A stretch of 64,000 bases of DNA from JAOUEA01 sp963797635 (GTDB taxonomy: Bacteria; Actinomycetota; UBA4738; HRBIN12). The notes under the pieces are model-generated. The model saw nothing but the letters and a program-made list of their open reading frames with translations, made no database searches and was not told the origin of the DNA. The position numbers were made by a program, and so were the translations under genes. Shown here piece after piece: positions 1 to 8,409 of this stretch. Every line of letters begins with the position of its first letter. The first letter of the stretch is position 1. The stretch is taken from contig CAWCPZ010000013.1 of assembly GCA_963797635.1 (NCBI GenBank), forward strand, positions 1-64,000. Direction: 5' to 3'.

Positions 1-44
1 TGCCGCCAGCGTACGCCTCAGGTCGACCGCGCGTGGGGAGATGG

Positions 45-638
45 CTACTGCGCTCGAGTGCTCGAACGGAGCACGGTGACCTGCGTACCCGCGATGAGCG
101 CGTCGTTGTGAGCGCCTTCGGAGACGAACGCTTGGATGGTACGTGCAAGCACGGACGAGACCAGACCGATGAACGGCAGATGTCCACCGCCCTCGCACGT
201 GGCCTGTCCCGTCAAGTCCTCGGCGTCAGGTTCGAACCGCTCATCCCAGCGAACCATGCCGAATGTGCCGTCCGCGCTGATCGCAGCGTGCACCAAAGGC
301 ACCCCGGTGGCTCGGGCATGGTCCTTCAGCACCGTTCGTCCCGCGATGTTGTCGAGGCAATCGACGAGCAGGGCGGCCCCGGTCGACAACACCGCAACGT
401 TCGATCGTTCCACGCGGACGGGGAACGACTCGATCGTCACGCCATGCAGGTTGAGGAGTTGAAGACGCAACGCCTCAGCCTTGTTCTTGCCCAGCGACGG
501 CCTGACATGGGCCTGCGCCAGCAAGTTCTTCGATTCGACGCGATCGAAGTCGACCACGGCGAGTTCGGCGGGCAGGCTACGGCACAACTGCACCGTGGTC
601 GAGCCGAGCGCGCCGACACCGAAGACGACGATCCTCAC
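45..638 (-). CDS. E1-like/ThiF-family adenylating enzyme of a ubiquitin-like cassette
   Basis: A 197-residue Rossmann protein of the ThiF/MoeB/E1 superfamily, enzymes that adenylate the C-terminus of a ubiquitin-like protein. Visible: nucleotide loop GVGALGS (residues 7-13), D30 and D32 after strand 2, the ThiF-like stretch RVESKNLLAQ (33-42), lysines K51 and K53, and DCLDN (93-97). It is short for the family (about 250 or more is usual), and there is no separate catalytic-Cys or ubiquitin-fold domain. The GTG start overlaps the stop of the upstream small gene (GTGA), so the two are probably translationally coupled. MoeB or ThiF housekeeping roles are less likely because its neighbours are JAMM, E2-like and Ub-like genes. 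Family confident; substrate inferred from context. Confidence 0.75.
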   Translation of the reverse strand: MRIVVFGVGALGSTTVQLCRSLPAELAVVDFDRVESKNLLAQAHVRPSLGKNKAEALRLQLLNLHGVTIESFPVRVERSNVAVLSTGAALLVDCLDNIAGRTVLKDHARATGVPLVHAAISADGTFGMVRWDERFEPDAEDLTGQATCEGGGHLPFIGLVSSVLARTIQAFVSEGAHNDALIAGTQVTVLRSSTRAQ

Positions 639-889
639 GCCGACGCGGCCCCGAACGGGACTTTCGGCCGCAGGTAGAGGCGATCGGTCCCGTCAGGGTC
701 CTTCAACCGATCCACGACGAACCCGTCGAAGGCGCCGTCCTCGAGCGTCGCGATGTGCAGACCCTGGATGCCGCCGGTGCGCACGACCTCTTCGGCGATC
801 CGCCGGATGTCGGTGTCGGAGGCTCCTTCATCGATCTCGCCCGGCACGTCGCCAGACATCCCGTGATACGTGATGTTCAAGATCGCCAT
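635..889 (-). CDS. small ubiquitin-like (beta-grasp) protein candidate
   Basis: An 84-residue protein. The start chosen is the ATG at 889, which has GGAGGG about 8 bases upstream; the longer open frame upstream is not needed. The order of predicted elements fits a beta-grasp: a strand-turn-strand at the N-terminus (ILNITYHGMSGDVPGEID), one helix (DTDIRRIAEEVVRTG), then two or three strands ending RLYLRPKVPFG. A four-residue tail AASA follows that glycine. Prokaryotic Ub-like proteins of the PRTRC-C/Prok_Ub type have this size and lie beside ThiF-like genes. The assignment rests on fold order and neighbourhood between a JAMM protease and an E1-like gene; sequence identity to ubiquitin is not visible. 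Confidence 0.55.
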   Translation of the reverse strand: MAILNITYHGMSGDVPGEIDEGASDTDIRRIAEEVVRTGGIQGLHIATLEDGAFDGFVVDRLKDPDGTDRLYLRPKVPFGAASA

Positions 890-1317
890 CGATCGTTCCC
901 TCCTCGCTTTCCTCCTCATCATCGTGCCCTCGCTCGGTCCGGGACTGACCCGAACGTCCCGCGCCCTCGATCCCGGAGGCCGACCGGAGCAGCCAGGCCC
1001 ACCATGGTTCATCCGCGGCTCCCGGACGCGCTCCGTCTGAGGAGCGGATCATCGCCCCCGGTGTCACGACCGCGTACTCGAGGGCTCGACCGAGCGCGGC
1101 ATCCAACGCCACCATGGTCGAGCGGTCGGTCGTCGAGAACGCGAGCGGTCCGCCCGGATGGCGTGTGAGCGACGATCGCGAGCTCATCGCGATGCGCCCA
1201 AATCGCCTCCCACCGCGCACGCGAGTCCGGCAGCGCGCCGGGATCGGTGGACCGGTCCGCCCACAGCACCGCCTCGGACTCTCCGATGAGGAAGCAGGCC
1301 TCGACGTGCGAGTTCAT
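828..1317 (-). CDS. JAMM/MPN (Prok-JAB) isopeptidase, one frameshift
   Basis: JAB1/MPN metalloprotease of the kind that processes or removes ubiquitin-like proteins. The first frame (from ATG 1317) reads VEACFLIGE, a plausible site for the JAMM glutamate, then ELAIVAHT. One extra base near 1161 shifts the frame. Removing it gives HTHPGGPLAFSTTD, an exact HxHx7SxxD zinc motif. The second frame goes on to DEPWWAWLL and stops at 828, overlapping the next gene by 62 bases, so a second indel and an earlier true stop are possible. The start overlaps the upstream stop (ATGA). Family well supported by the motif; the exact C-terminus is uncertain. Confidence 0.7.
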
Positions 1318-2245
1318 CCGATCGCCTCGTGATGTAGAGCTGGCCGGTGTCGATCCCTTCCAGGATCACGGACGGGAGGCTCTCGATCGTGATCTCGCGC
1401 TGAGCGCCGTTGAGGCAGATCCCGGCGTCGATGACCTGGAGGGTGTCGGGGTGCACGAGACTCGAGAACCGTTCGCCGCGCAAGACGAATCGACCTCGAT
1501 GAGTCGTCGACCTCTGGCGTTGGTCGCCAGCACCTGCCCGCCGGCCGCCGCGAGCGCGTCGTCGATCCGCTCCTCGTCGCTGCGATGGACCGGCCGCGCT
1601 CCCGCCGACGACGGGGGAAACGACCGGTGGCCGTCGTCGCTGCTGTTCGCGCTCCCGCTCGATGTGGTCGAGGATCGGGCCGGCCGCTTCCTCGCCTTCG
1701 TCGGCGAGCGCTCCCACCTCGAGCCGAACTTCGGCCGGCGAAACGATGGCGTCCCGCTCGCTCGCGAAGCGCATCACGACCGCGTAGCCGAATGCGGCCC
1801 GCAGCGGTGCGGGGACCCCGCCGAGCCCGGCGAGCGTGCGCCGCTCTTCGAACGCCTGCCGCACCGACTCTTCTGCGCCGGACTCGTACTCCAAGGCCTC
1901 GAACAACAGCGTGCCGATCGGCCAGCGGCGCGCCATGACCGGGGAGAACGCCGCGCCTCGCCGTCCGCCGCCAGGAAGAGCACCTCGGCCCGCGCGTCGG
2001 TCGTGCACGAGGTATTCCTCGAGCACATGCCCATGCACGGTCGGGAGATCCTCGAGGTCCGGCCGCGTCGGCAGGCCCGATCGGCTCGGCCGTCGCGACC
2101 AGAGATCGAGAACTCGATCCAACCGGGCTCGGCCTCGGCTCACGACCCGGAGCCGGCGATCGCGCGCGCGTCGACGAACGGGCCGCCGAGGTAGGGCAGG
2201 ATCTACGCGATCCTCGTCGCCGAGGAACCGGCGATGGTCGATCAC
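1314..2245 (-). CDS. E2-like (UBC-fold) protein candidate, several frameshifts
   Basis: About 310 residues once frames are joined, starting at GTG 2245 inside the stop of the VWA gene. The N-terminal part (VIDHRRFLGDEDR, then a segment including LPYLGGPFVDAR) and a middle helical part (QAFEERRTLAGLGG, PAPLRAAFGYAVVMR) are not recognised. The C-terminal part resembles the core of E2 enzymes: HPD, eight residues, then GICLNG and ITIESLPSVI, compared with HPN...G-ICL...T-I-vi in ubiquitin E2s. The candidate active cysteine is the codon at 1415-1417. At least four frame changes interrupt the gene (near 2290, 2190, 1600 and 1490), and a further one near 1325 is needed to reach the TGA at 1314. Function inferred from motif and operon. 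Confidence 0.45.
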
Positions 2246-4008
2246 GCAGGTTTCTCCAGCAGCGGCGTCGCGAGCACCCGCTCGAGGAGCCCGAACCGGC
2301 CACCCGTCCAACACCGGCGCCTGGAGCAGCGCTTCGAGGATGCGGGTCACGTGATACGGATCGTCGAAGTGGTCGGCGGCGATCTCGCTGAAGGGCACGC
2401 TGCAGCACGCTGGGCGGCGCGCGCACGGTGGTGCCGCGCCCCCAGCCCATACCGCTCGACACGTTCAGGATCAGCGCCATCGCGTCGGGCACGTACCCGA
2501 AGTCCTGCATCCGCCGCACGAAGGCTGGTCCGTCCTCGCCCGCCTCGTCGCCGACGACGATCACGATCAGCTTCGCTCCCTCGGGGATCTTGACGCCCTC
2601 GCGCCTGAACGCCTGCGAGCGCCGACCAGTGCATGCGTGCCGCCCCCCGCCTTCGAGCGCCGCGAGCATGTGCTCGACGCCGACGCGCGGTCGGCGCCTT
2701 CGGGCGCAGCACCGTGCCCGTGCGTGTCGAACGCCGCGATGTGCAGCTTCTCGGGCGGGAAGCCGGCGAGGATCTTGACCAGCGCCTCCTTCGACTTCTC
2801 GATCGCGCCCTCCATCGAGCCCGACTTGTCGATGAGGAACATCACGTGGACGTCGGCCTCGGCCGGTCGCCTCCGACCGCCGCGCGTGCGGCGTCGTCGG
2901 CCGCCTCCTCGAGCTTCTCGCGGAGCTCCTGGTTCCGGACGTTCTTCGCGATGTTCAGCGCGCGCTGATCGGTCGCCGCCTGCACGGCCTTCTCCCAGCG
3001 CGCCCGGATCTCGGCGTCCGCCAGCAGGCCGAGCTCCTCGAGCGTCGGCGTCAGGATGCGCAGGTCGCGGTCGGACAGCGACGGCAGCAGCGCCACCATG
3101 ATCGCCGGCGTGAGCCGCATGCCGTCCGGCAGCCGGCCCACGACGTCCTTGTAGGAGAGCCGCTCCGTCACGATGCGCTCGCAGATCTCCGCCTCGGCGA
3201 GTCCGTCGAAGCGCTCTCGCTTGCGCAGCTCGAGGCCCTCCAGGCCGACGCGCCGGTGGCCGCCCGGCGGCCTGCTTCTGCTTCCAGCCGAGCACCTCGA
3301 AGAACCGCTGGCGACTCGGGCTTGTAGCCCGACTTGCGCGCGAGGTTCTTGATCGTCTCCTTGTAGCCGGCCTTCACCAGGCCCTCGAGCATGGGGAGGT
3401 TCTTCTCGCGGACCGCAGCCACGCCGGCGCCGCCTTGCCAGCGGCCGAGCGGCGGCTTCCGCGACGCGGGATCGGCGAAGCCGGCCTCGCGGTTGAGCGC
3501 GGCGATCTCCGGCGACCTCGAGCAGCTCCGCCACGCGCAGCACCGCCTTGGGCGTCATCATCCGCGTCGACTGCTGCTCGGTACTACAGCATCATCGCCT
3601 CGCCGATCGCGCGGTAGTCGTCGTCGATGGAGCGCGACCGCGCCGTCGTCGTCCCGGACCGGCTGGCCGGAGATCGGCTGCACGAGCATCAGCGCGCGCA
3701 CGCGACCTTGAGGTCGCGCCAGTCGGTCTCGATCAGCGCGTAGCTCGCGAAGTGCGCCATCAGCTCGGGGTTGAGCGCGTAGATCTCGAGCAGCCGCCGG
3801 TAGAGCGTCGACCGCCGCCGGCACGAAGAGGCCCGGCGGCACGCGCTGGCCCTGATCGCGGAACCTCGTGGTCGCGCGGGTGCCAGCGTCCGCTCGATCG
3901 AGACGCCCGGGCGGTTGTGCCACAGGTGCGCGCCGAGCTGAGCACGAGGTCGAGCAGGCGCTCGGCGGCGCCCCGGTCCTCTTGGGTCAATCGGTTCCTG
4001 CGTGCCAT
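2242..4008 (-). CDS. VWA-domain protein heading the ubiquitin-like operon, many frameshifts
   Basis: About 590 residues when frames are joined from ATG 4008 (MARRNRLTQEDRGAAERL). The C-terminal half is a von Willebrand A domain: MIDAS motif DKSGS at 2810-2830, the helix EGAIEKSKEALVKILAGF, then KLIVIVVGDEAGEDG. The N-terminal half is helical and unassigned, with recognisable blocks such as PELMAHFASYALIETDWRDL, NLPMLEGLVKAGYKETIKNL and a long charged helix around QELREKLEEAADDA. The end used, TGA at 2242-2244, gives the C-terminus LLERVLATPLLEKPA. At least six frame changes occur. VWA proteins scaffold metal-dependent complexes; here it may present substrates to the conjugation enzymes. TROVE/Ro was considered but is not supported. 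Confidence 0.6.
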
Positions 4009-4076
4009 CGCCGAACTCCCGCGGGCATGGTCGAACGGACTCCGGGGCTATCCCGGCCGGATCGGGAAATGGGTAC

Positions 4077-4198
4077 TGCCCGAGTGACGAAGCCAGGAAT
4101 GAGCGCGTTTACAAGACGCGTCCAGCTCCAAAGGCTGGTGCTCGGACCCGAAGGTTCGAGCGGCTTGTACGGCTTCGTCGGCCGGGCAGCCGACGAAG
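4077..4198 (+). ncRNA. unassigned structured RNA candidate: four helices plus pseudoknot
   Basis: Helices read directly from the sequence. P1 is 4077-4082 with 4183-4188 and 4085-4094 with 4171-4180, split by a 2x2 loop. P2 is CGCGT/ACGCG (4104-4108, 4116-4120). P3 is CCAGC/GCTGG (4122-4126, 4134-4138). P4 is GCTCGGACC/GGTTCGAGC (4140-4148, 4153-4161) with loop CGAA. A possible 6-bp pseudoknot joins the P2 loop TACAAG (4110-4115) to CTTGTA (4164-4169). A competing hairpin, 4173-4182 with 4189-4198, would break P1. Two pairs are G-U only if the plus strand is transcribed. It is not a tRNA (no T-arm, no acceptor geometry). On the minus strand it would lie in the leader of the VWA gene. No known family recognised. 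Confidence 0.4.
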
Positions 4199-4243
4199 TA
4201 TGCCCGAAGCACAACGGGTCGTCAACCCCGACATGCTCTCGCT

Positions 4244-5594
4244 TCAGTGGTCGCTGACGCCGGAGAAGTTGAACTCCTCCACCTTGAGCGCGGGCACGCG
4301 TGAGGCGCTGAAGAAGAACTCGCTCGCCAGCTCGGCCTGACGGCCCACCATGGACGTGGTGGACAGCGCGCCGAGGATCGATTGCGTGAACCGGAAATTC
4401 CGCACCGGCCCGACGACCTCGCCGCGCTCGATCAGGAACGTGCCGTCGCGGGTCATGCCGGTGATCGAACTCTCGATCGGGTTCACGATGTTGGCGTAGT
4501 GGAACCGGGTCACCAGCACGCCGCGTTCCGTGCCCTTCACCATGTCCTCGACGGTGGCGTCGCCGGTGTCCATGAACAGGTTGAGCGGGAACGGTCCCTC
4601 GGGGTTGGGCGAGGGGAGGCCGTGCCCGGTCGAGGGGACGCCCGCCTCCTTGCCGGTCCGCAGGTCGTAGACCGCGTCCAGGAACACCCCGTCGCGGATC
4701 AGGTCGACGCGCCGCTTCGGCACGCCCTCGAAGTCGAACGGCGCTCCCAGCGTGCGCGGGTCGGCGCCGTCGTCCCAGATCGAGACCGTGGGCGCCGCCA
4801 CCTGCTGGTCCTTCTTGCCGCTGAAGCAGGACCGGTCCTCCAGGTAGCCCTTGCCGCCGAACCCCACCCAGGCCAGGAACCCGATCAGCGTGGCCACCGC
4901 CGCCGGCTCCAGCACCACGGGGTAGACGCCCGCATCGAGGGCCTTCGGCGAGCGTGATCCCAGCGCCTTGTCGTTGGCGCGCCGGCCGATCGCGCCGGCG
5001 TCGATCGTCTCGACCGACCCGGAGAAGGTCTCGGCGAACCCGCTGCCGCCCTCGGAGCCCGACATCACCGTGGTGACCGAGGCCTGCGTGGAGGGCGCCC
5101 AGCATCGCTGGCCCTCGGTGTTGGCGAGCCCGACCTCCATCGCCATGGTTTCGTAGGCGCCGGCGGCCGTGAACCCGGGTGCGCACGTGCCGATCAGGTC
5201 GGCGACGGCTTCGGCGCGCATCTCGGGCGAGGCGTTCGCCGTTCCTTCGAAGAACCGGTCCACCTGCGGCGTCGGCGCGACCGGCCCCAGGCCCGGCCAC
5301 AACGGATCGGGCCCCACGATCTCGGCCATCTCCTTGGCGCTCTGCGCGGCCTTGCGCGCTCCCTCGGGCGTGCACTCGTTCGTCGCCGCCACGCCGACGC
5401 GACCCTTCGACACCACGCGGACCCGCAGGCCGGTGTCCTCCCGGTTCGTGCTCTGGTGGATCTCGCTCTTGGCGAACCTCGTCAGGCCACCCCATTCGTG
5501 CATGAACAGCACCTCGACGCCGTCGACGCCCGACAGCTCCAAGCGCGGCGTCGGCGACCGGCGCGAACCCGTCGGCACCCAGCAGCTCGGGCAT
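4244..5594 (-). CDS. tldE: TldE/PmbA metalloprotease-family subunit, one frameshift
   Basis: Partner of TldD in a heterodimeric zinc protease of the TldD/PmbA (U62) family, which processes modified peptides and unstable proteins in the cytoplasm. TldE itself lacks the HExxxH zinc site, as here. Recognisable blocks: GGLTRFAKSEIHQS near the N-terminus, FLAWVGFGGKGYLEDRS in the middle, and GVLVTRFHYANIVNP and SSITGMTRDGTFLIERGEVV near the C-terminus. The start is ATG 5594-5592 (MPELLGADGFAPVADAAL), overlapping the tldD stop by one base (TGATG). A frame change near 5545 separates the first 16 or so residues from the rest. About 450 residues, normal for the family. Confidence 0.9.
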
Positions 5595-7034
5595 CAGCGC
5601 ACCCCCACCTGGACGTTGCGGAACCGCGCCGGCGAGGCGCCGTGTCCCACCCGGCCCACCTGCCCGGGCTGGCCCTTGCCGCAGTTGGGCGTGCCCCACA
5701 CCACCCAGTCCTCGCGCCCGCCCACCGCGTCGCACGAGCCCCAGAACTCCGGTGCGAGTCCGGTGTAGTTCGGGTTCTTGTAGAGCGTCGTCAGTTTGCC
5801 GTGCTCGATGCGCCACGCCATCTCGCACCCGAACTGGAAGTTGATGCGCTTGTCGTCGATCGACCACGAGGTGTTCGTGGACATGAAGATGCCGTCGTCG
5901 GTGTCGCCGATGATCTCGGCCAGCGTGCCTTCCCGCGGTTCGATCGAGATGTTCGTCATGCGGATCAGGGGCAGGTGGCTCCACCCATCGGCGCGGCTCG
6001 TGGCGTTGGAGGTCTGGCCCACCACCGGCGCCGTCTCCCGGGAGGTCAGGAAGTTCTCGAACATGCCGTCGACGATGATCGGCGTGGACTGCGCCGGCAC
6101 GCCTTCGTCGTCGAACCCGAACGTGCCCAGCCCGCCGGCGAGCGTCGCGTCGGCGGTGATCGAGACCAGGTCGCTCGCGTAGCGAACCTTCCCCCGGTCG
6201 CCCGGGCGTGAGCCAGGACCCGCCCGCGTAGGCCTCCTCCATGCCGAGCACGCGGTCGAGCTCGATGGGGTGGCCGATCGACTCGTGGATCTGCAGTTCC
6301 ATCTGCCCGCTGTCCAGCACCAGGGTGGTGACCTCGCTGGGACACTCGGGCGCGTTCAGCAGGTCGACGGCTTCCTGGCCGATGCGCTCGGCCTCCTCGA
6401 TCAGCCCGAGCGTGCGGATGTGTTCGTAGCCCGCCGCCTTGATGTGACCGCGGAACGAGTTGGGGTAGCTGCGGCGCTGCATGTCACCGTCGCCCACCGC
6501 GATGGCCTCGGTGCCGCCGCCCGAGTGCAGCACCACCTGTTCGATCGCGGCCCCGTCGCTCGAGGCGAACCAGGTCGAGCGGCGGAAGAAGTCCAGTCCC
6601 GCCTCGGCGAACGTGAGGCCTTCGACCGACTGCATCCGCCGCGTGGCCTCCATCAGCAGCGCCACCTTCTCCTCCAGCGGCACCGTGAACGGGTCCTCCT
6701 GCATCGGGCCCTGCCAGCTGGCGACCGCGGGCTCCACGGGCGACAGCGTCACGGGCTCGCCGGGGAGCCGCTGCGCCGCCTTCGCGATCTCGACGGCGAG
6801 GACGGCCGTGCGCGTGATCTCCTCGGGTTCCAGGCGAGAGGTCGAGGCGAACCCCCACCGGCCGCCCACCAGCACGCGGATCCCGACCCCGGTGGAGATC
6901 GAACGGTCGATGCCGGCCATCTCCTGGTTGCGGACGGTGAGCGACTCGGTCTCGTCGGTGCCGGCGCGCGCATCGGCGAGATCGGCTCCTGCGGCCGTGG
7001 CGGCCTCGACCGCCATCTTCGCGACGTCCAGCAC
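5594..7034 (-). CDS. tldD: TldD zinc metalloprotease subunit, one frameshift
   Basis: Catalytic subunit of the TldD-TldE protease, about 480 residues. The zinc motif HESIGH is followed by PIELDRVLGMEEAYAG; after a frame change near 6195 the C-terminal half resumes with STPIIVDGMFENFLTSRETA, GWSHLPLIRMTNISIEP and FQFGCEMAWRIEHGKL. The start chosen is GTG 7034, which has a very strong GGAGGGAGGA ribosome site 4-13 bases upstream; an in-frame ATG lies a few codons later. It is followed by tldE with a one-base overlap, so the two are made as a pair. The family is widespread; the substrate here is unknown. Confidence 0.92.
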
Positions 7035-7202
7035 CCAGATCCTCCCTCCGTCTGCCCGCGCGGGGCACCTGGTCCGCCTGCGCTGGTGCGCCTGAGGGGC
7101 CACAGGTCCCGGCGGAACCGGGGCATCGTACCCGGTGACCGCGCGCATCCACGGGCCTACGGTGAACATGGAGAGCGAAGCGCCGAGGAAGAGGTGGGAA
7201 CG

Positions 7203-7475
7203 ATGAAGGGTCCGAGGGTGGGCTACACGAACGAGCAGGCGGCCGCGGTGGCCGGCGAGATCGGATTGAACCTGGCCGAGGCGCCGTTCGACATCGACCA
7301 GTTCCGGCGGGGCATGGAGGTGGAACTCGAACACGGCGCCCGCGATCCGGTGACGAACGTCACGAACGACGATCCGCTGATCACCGGCAAGATCGCGTGG
7401 GCGCACCTTCGGGAGTTCCCCGACTACTACGACCGCCTCGCCGTGATGGAGGCCGAAGCGGAGGAGGAGCGATGA
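7203..7475 (+). CDS. DUF5661-like small protein
   Basis: A 90-residue acidic protein starting at ATG 7203 behind GAGGTGGGA. The motif run FDIDQFRRGMEVELEHG, TNVTNDDP, TGKIAWAHLREFPDYYDRL is what I know from short DUF5661 proteins of unknown function, which are often fused to or placed beside other small modules. The stop overlaps the start of the flavodoxin gene (ATGA), so the two are likely co-translated. No catalytic residues or membrane segments are evident. Confidence 0.6.
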   Translation: MKGPRVGYTNEQAAAVAGEIGLNLAEAPFDIDQFRRGMEVELEHGARDPVTNVTNDDPLITGKIAWAHLREFPDYYDRLAVMEAEAEEER

Positions 7476-7956
7476 TCCTGGTGGCGTACGCGAGCAAGCA
7501 CGGAGCGACCGAAGGCATCGCGCATGCGATCGCGAAGCGGCTGGACTACCGCGACCTCGATGCCCAGGCGCACACGGTCCACGAGCTCGAAGACGTGGGA
7601 CGGCCGGAGGCCGTCGTGCTGGGCAGCGCCGTCTACGCCGGGTCGTGGATGAAGGACGCCGTCCGGTTCGCCGAAGCCCACGCCGAGGCGCTGGCCGACG
7701 TGCCGGTGTGGCTCTTCAGCAGCGGTCCGCTCGGCGAGGAGATCAAGGACGAGGAGGAACAGCCTCGCCAGCTCCCGGAGCTTCGGAGCTGCTCCATCCC
7801 CGCGAGCATCGTGTGTTCTTCGGCGCGCTCGATCGCGAGAAGCTGAGCTTCAGCGAGCGCATGATCGTGAAGGCGGTGAAGGCGCCGGACGGCGACTTCC
7901 GCGACTGGGACGCGATCAACGGCTGGGCCGACGAGATCGCCGACGAACTGCGCTGA
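7472..7956 (+). CDS. flavodoxin-domain protein (HemG/protoporphyrinogen oxidase-like), one frameshift
   Basis: About 160 residues. The FMN phosphate-binding loop is AYASKHGATEGIA near the N-terminus, followed by AVVLGSAVYAGSWMKDAVRF and VWLFSSGPLGEE, as in menaquinone-dependent protoporphyrinogen oxidase (HemG-type) flavodoxins. One frame change near 7775 separates this from the C-terminal VFFGALDREKLSFSERMIVK and FRDWDAINGWADEIADEL. That ending, typical of the family, shows the gene is intact apart from the indel. It is translationally coupled to the upstream DUF5661-like gene. A general electron-transfer role is possible; a heme role is not proven. Confidence 0.75.
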
Positions 7957-8032
7957 ACCGCCCGGTTGGTCCCTGGCGGGCTCCCGGTGGGATGATGCGC
8001 CCCATCACGCATCCGAGCCGAAGGAGTTCCTG

Positions 8033-8407
8033 ATGCCCGTCGAGCGCGCCGCCGACCACCCCACGTTCGAACTCGGTGGCAACACGATCACCAGCCTCGC
8101 CGCTCCCGCCCGTGGCGCCGACGAGGCGGCGTTGTTCCGCATCGACGTGCCGGGCGGTGGCGGACTGCCGGCCCACCATCACGACCATCTCGACGTCTTC
8201 ACGGTGGAGCGGGGAGGCGGCACGTTCCACATCGGCGAGGAGACCTTCGAACTCACCGCGGGTGATTCGGTGGTCGTGCCGATCGGGGAGGTCCACTACC
8301 TGGTGGCCGGGCCCGAAGGCGCATCGATGGTCGTGACGATGCTCGCCGGAACCACGCTCGTTCGCGCCGACGACGGCGTCGAGCTCGTCCCACCCTGGGT
8401 GAGCTGA
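8033..8407 (+). CDS. cupin-domain protein
   Basis: A 124-residue single-domain cupin with ribosome site AAGGAG 7 bases before ATG 8033. Cupin motif 1 is GGGLPAHHHDHLDVFTVERG, carrying the metal-binding histidines; motif 2 is GDSVVVPIGEVHYLVAG. Such proteins bind a metal and a small ligand, and many are sugar or aromatic-compound isomerases or dioxygenases, so no substrate can be given. The following amidohydrolase gene starts 2 bases after the stop, which suggests an operon. Confidence 0.85.
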   Translation: MPVERAADHPTFELGGNTITSLAAPARGADEAALFRIDVPGGGGLPAHHHDHLDVFTVERGGGTFHIGEETFELTAGDSVVVPIGEVHYLVAGPEGASMVVTMLAGTTLVRADDGVELVPPWVS

Positions 8408-8409
8408 TC

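Noticed and set aside
45..638. MoeB or ThiF housekeeping assignment
   Set aside because: No thiamine or molybdopterin genes adjoin it, whereas JAMM, Ub-like and E2-like genes do. moaE is 55 kb away.
4077..4188. tRNA gene in the cloverleaf-like sequence
   Set aside because: There is no TTCRANY T-loop with paired stem, no D-arm, no acceptor spacing and no CCA. The anticodon-like loops fail U33 or lie in the wrong arm.
3987..7406. 1139-residue open frame across tldD and tldE
   Set aside because: It joins the true N-terminal frame of tldD to out-of-frame tldE sequence. Arg/Gly/Ala-rich composition shows most of it is a high-GC shadow.
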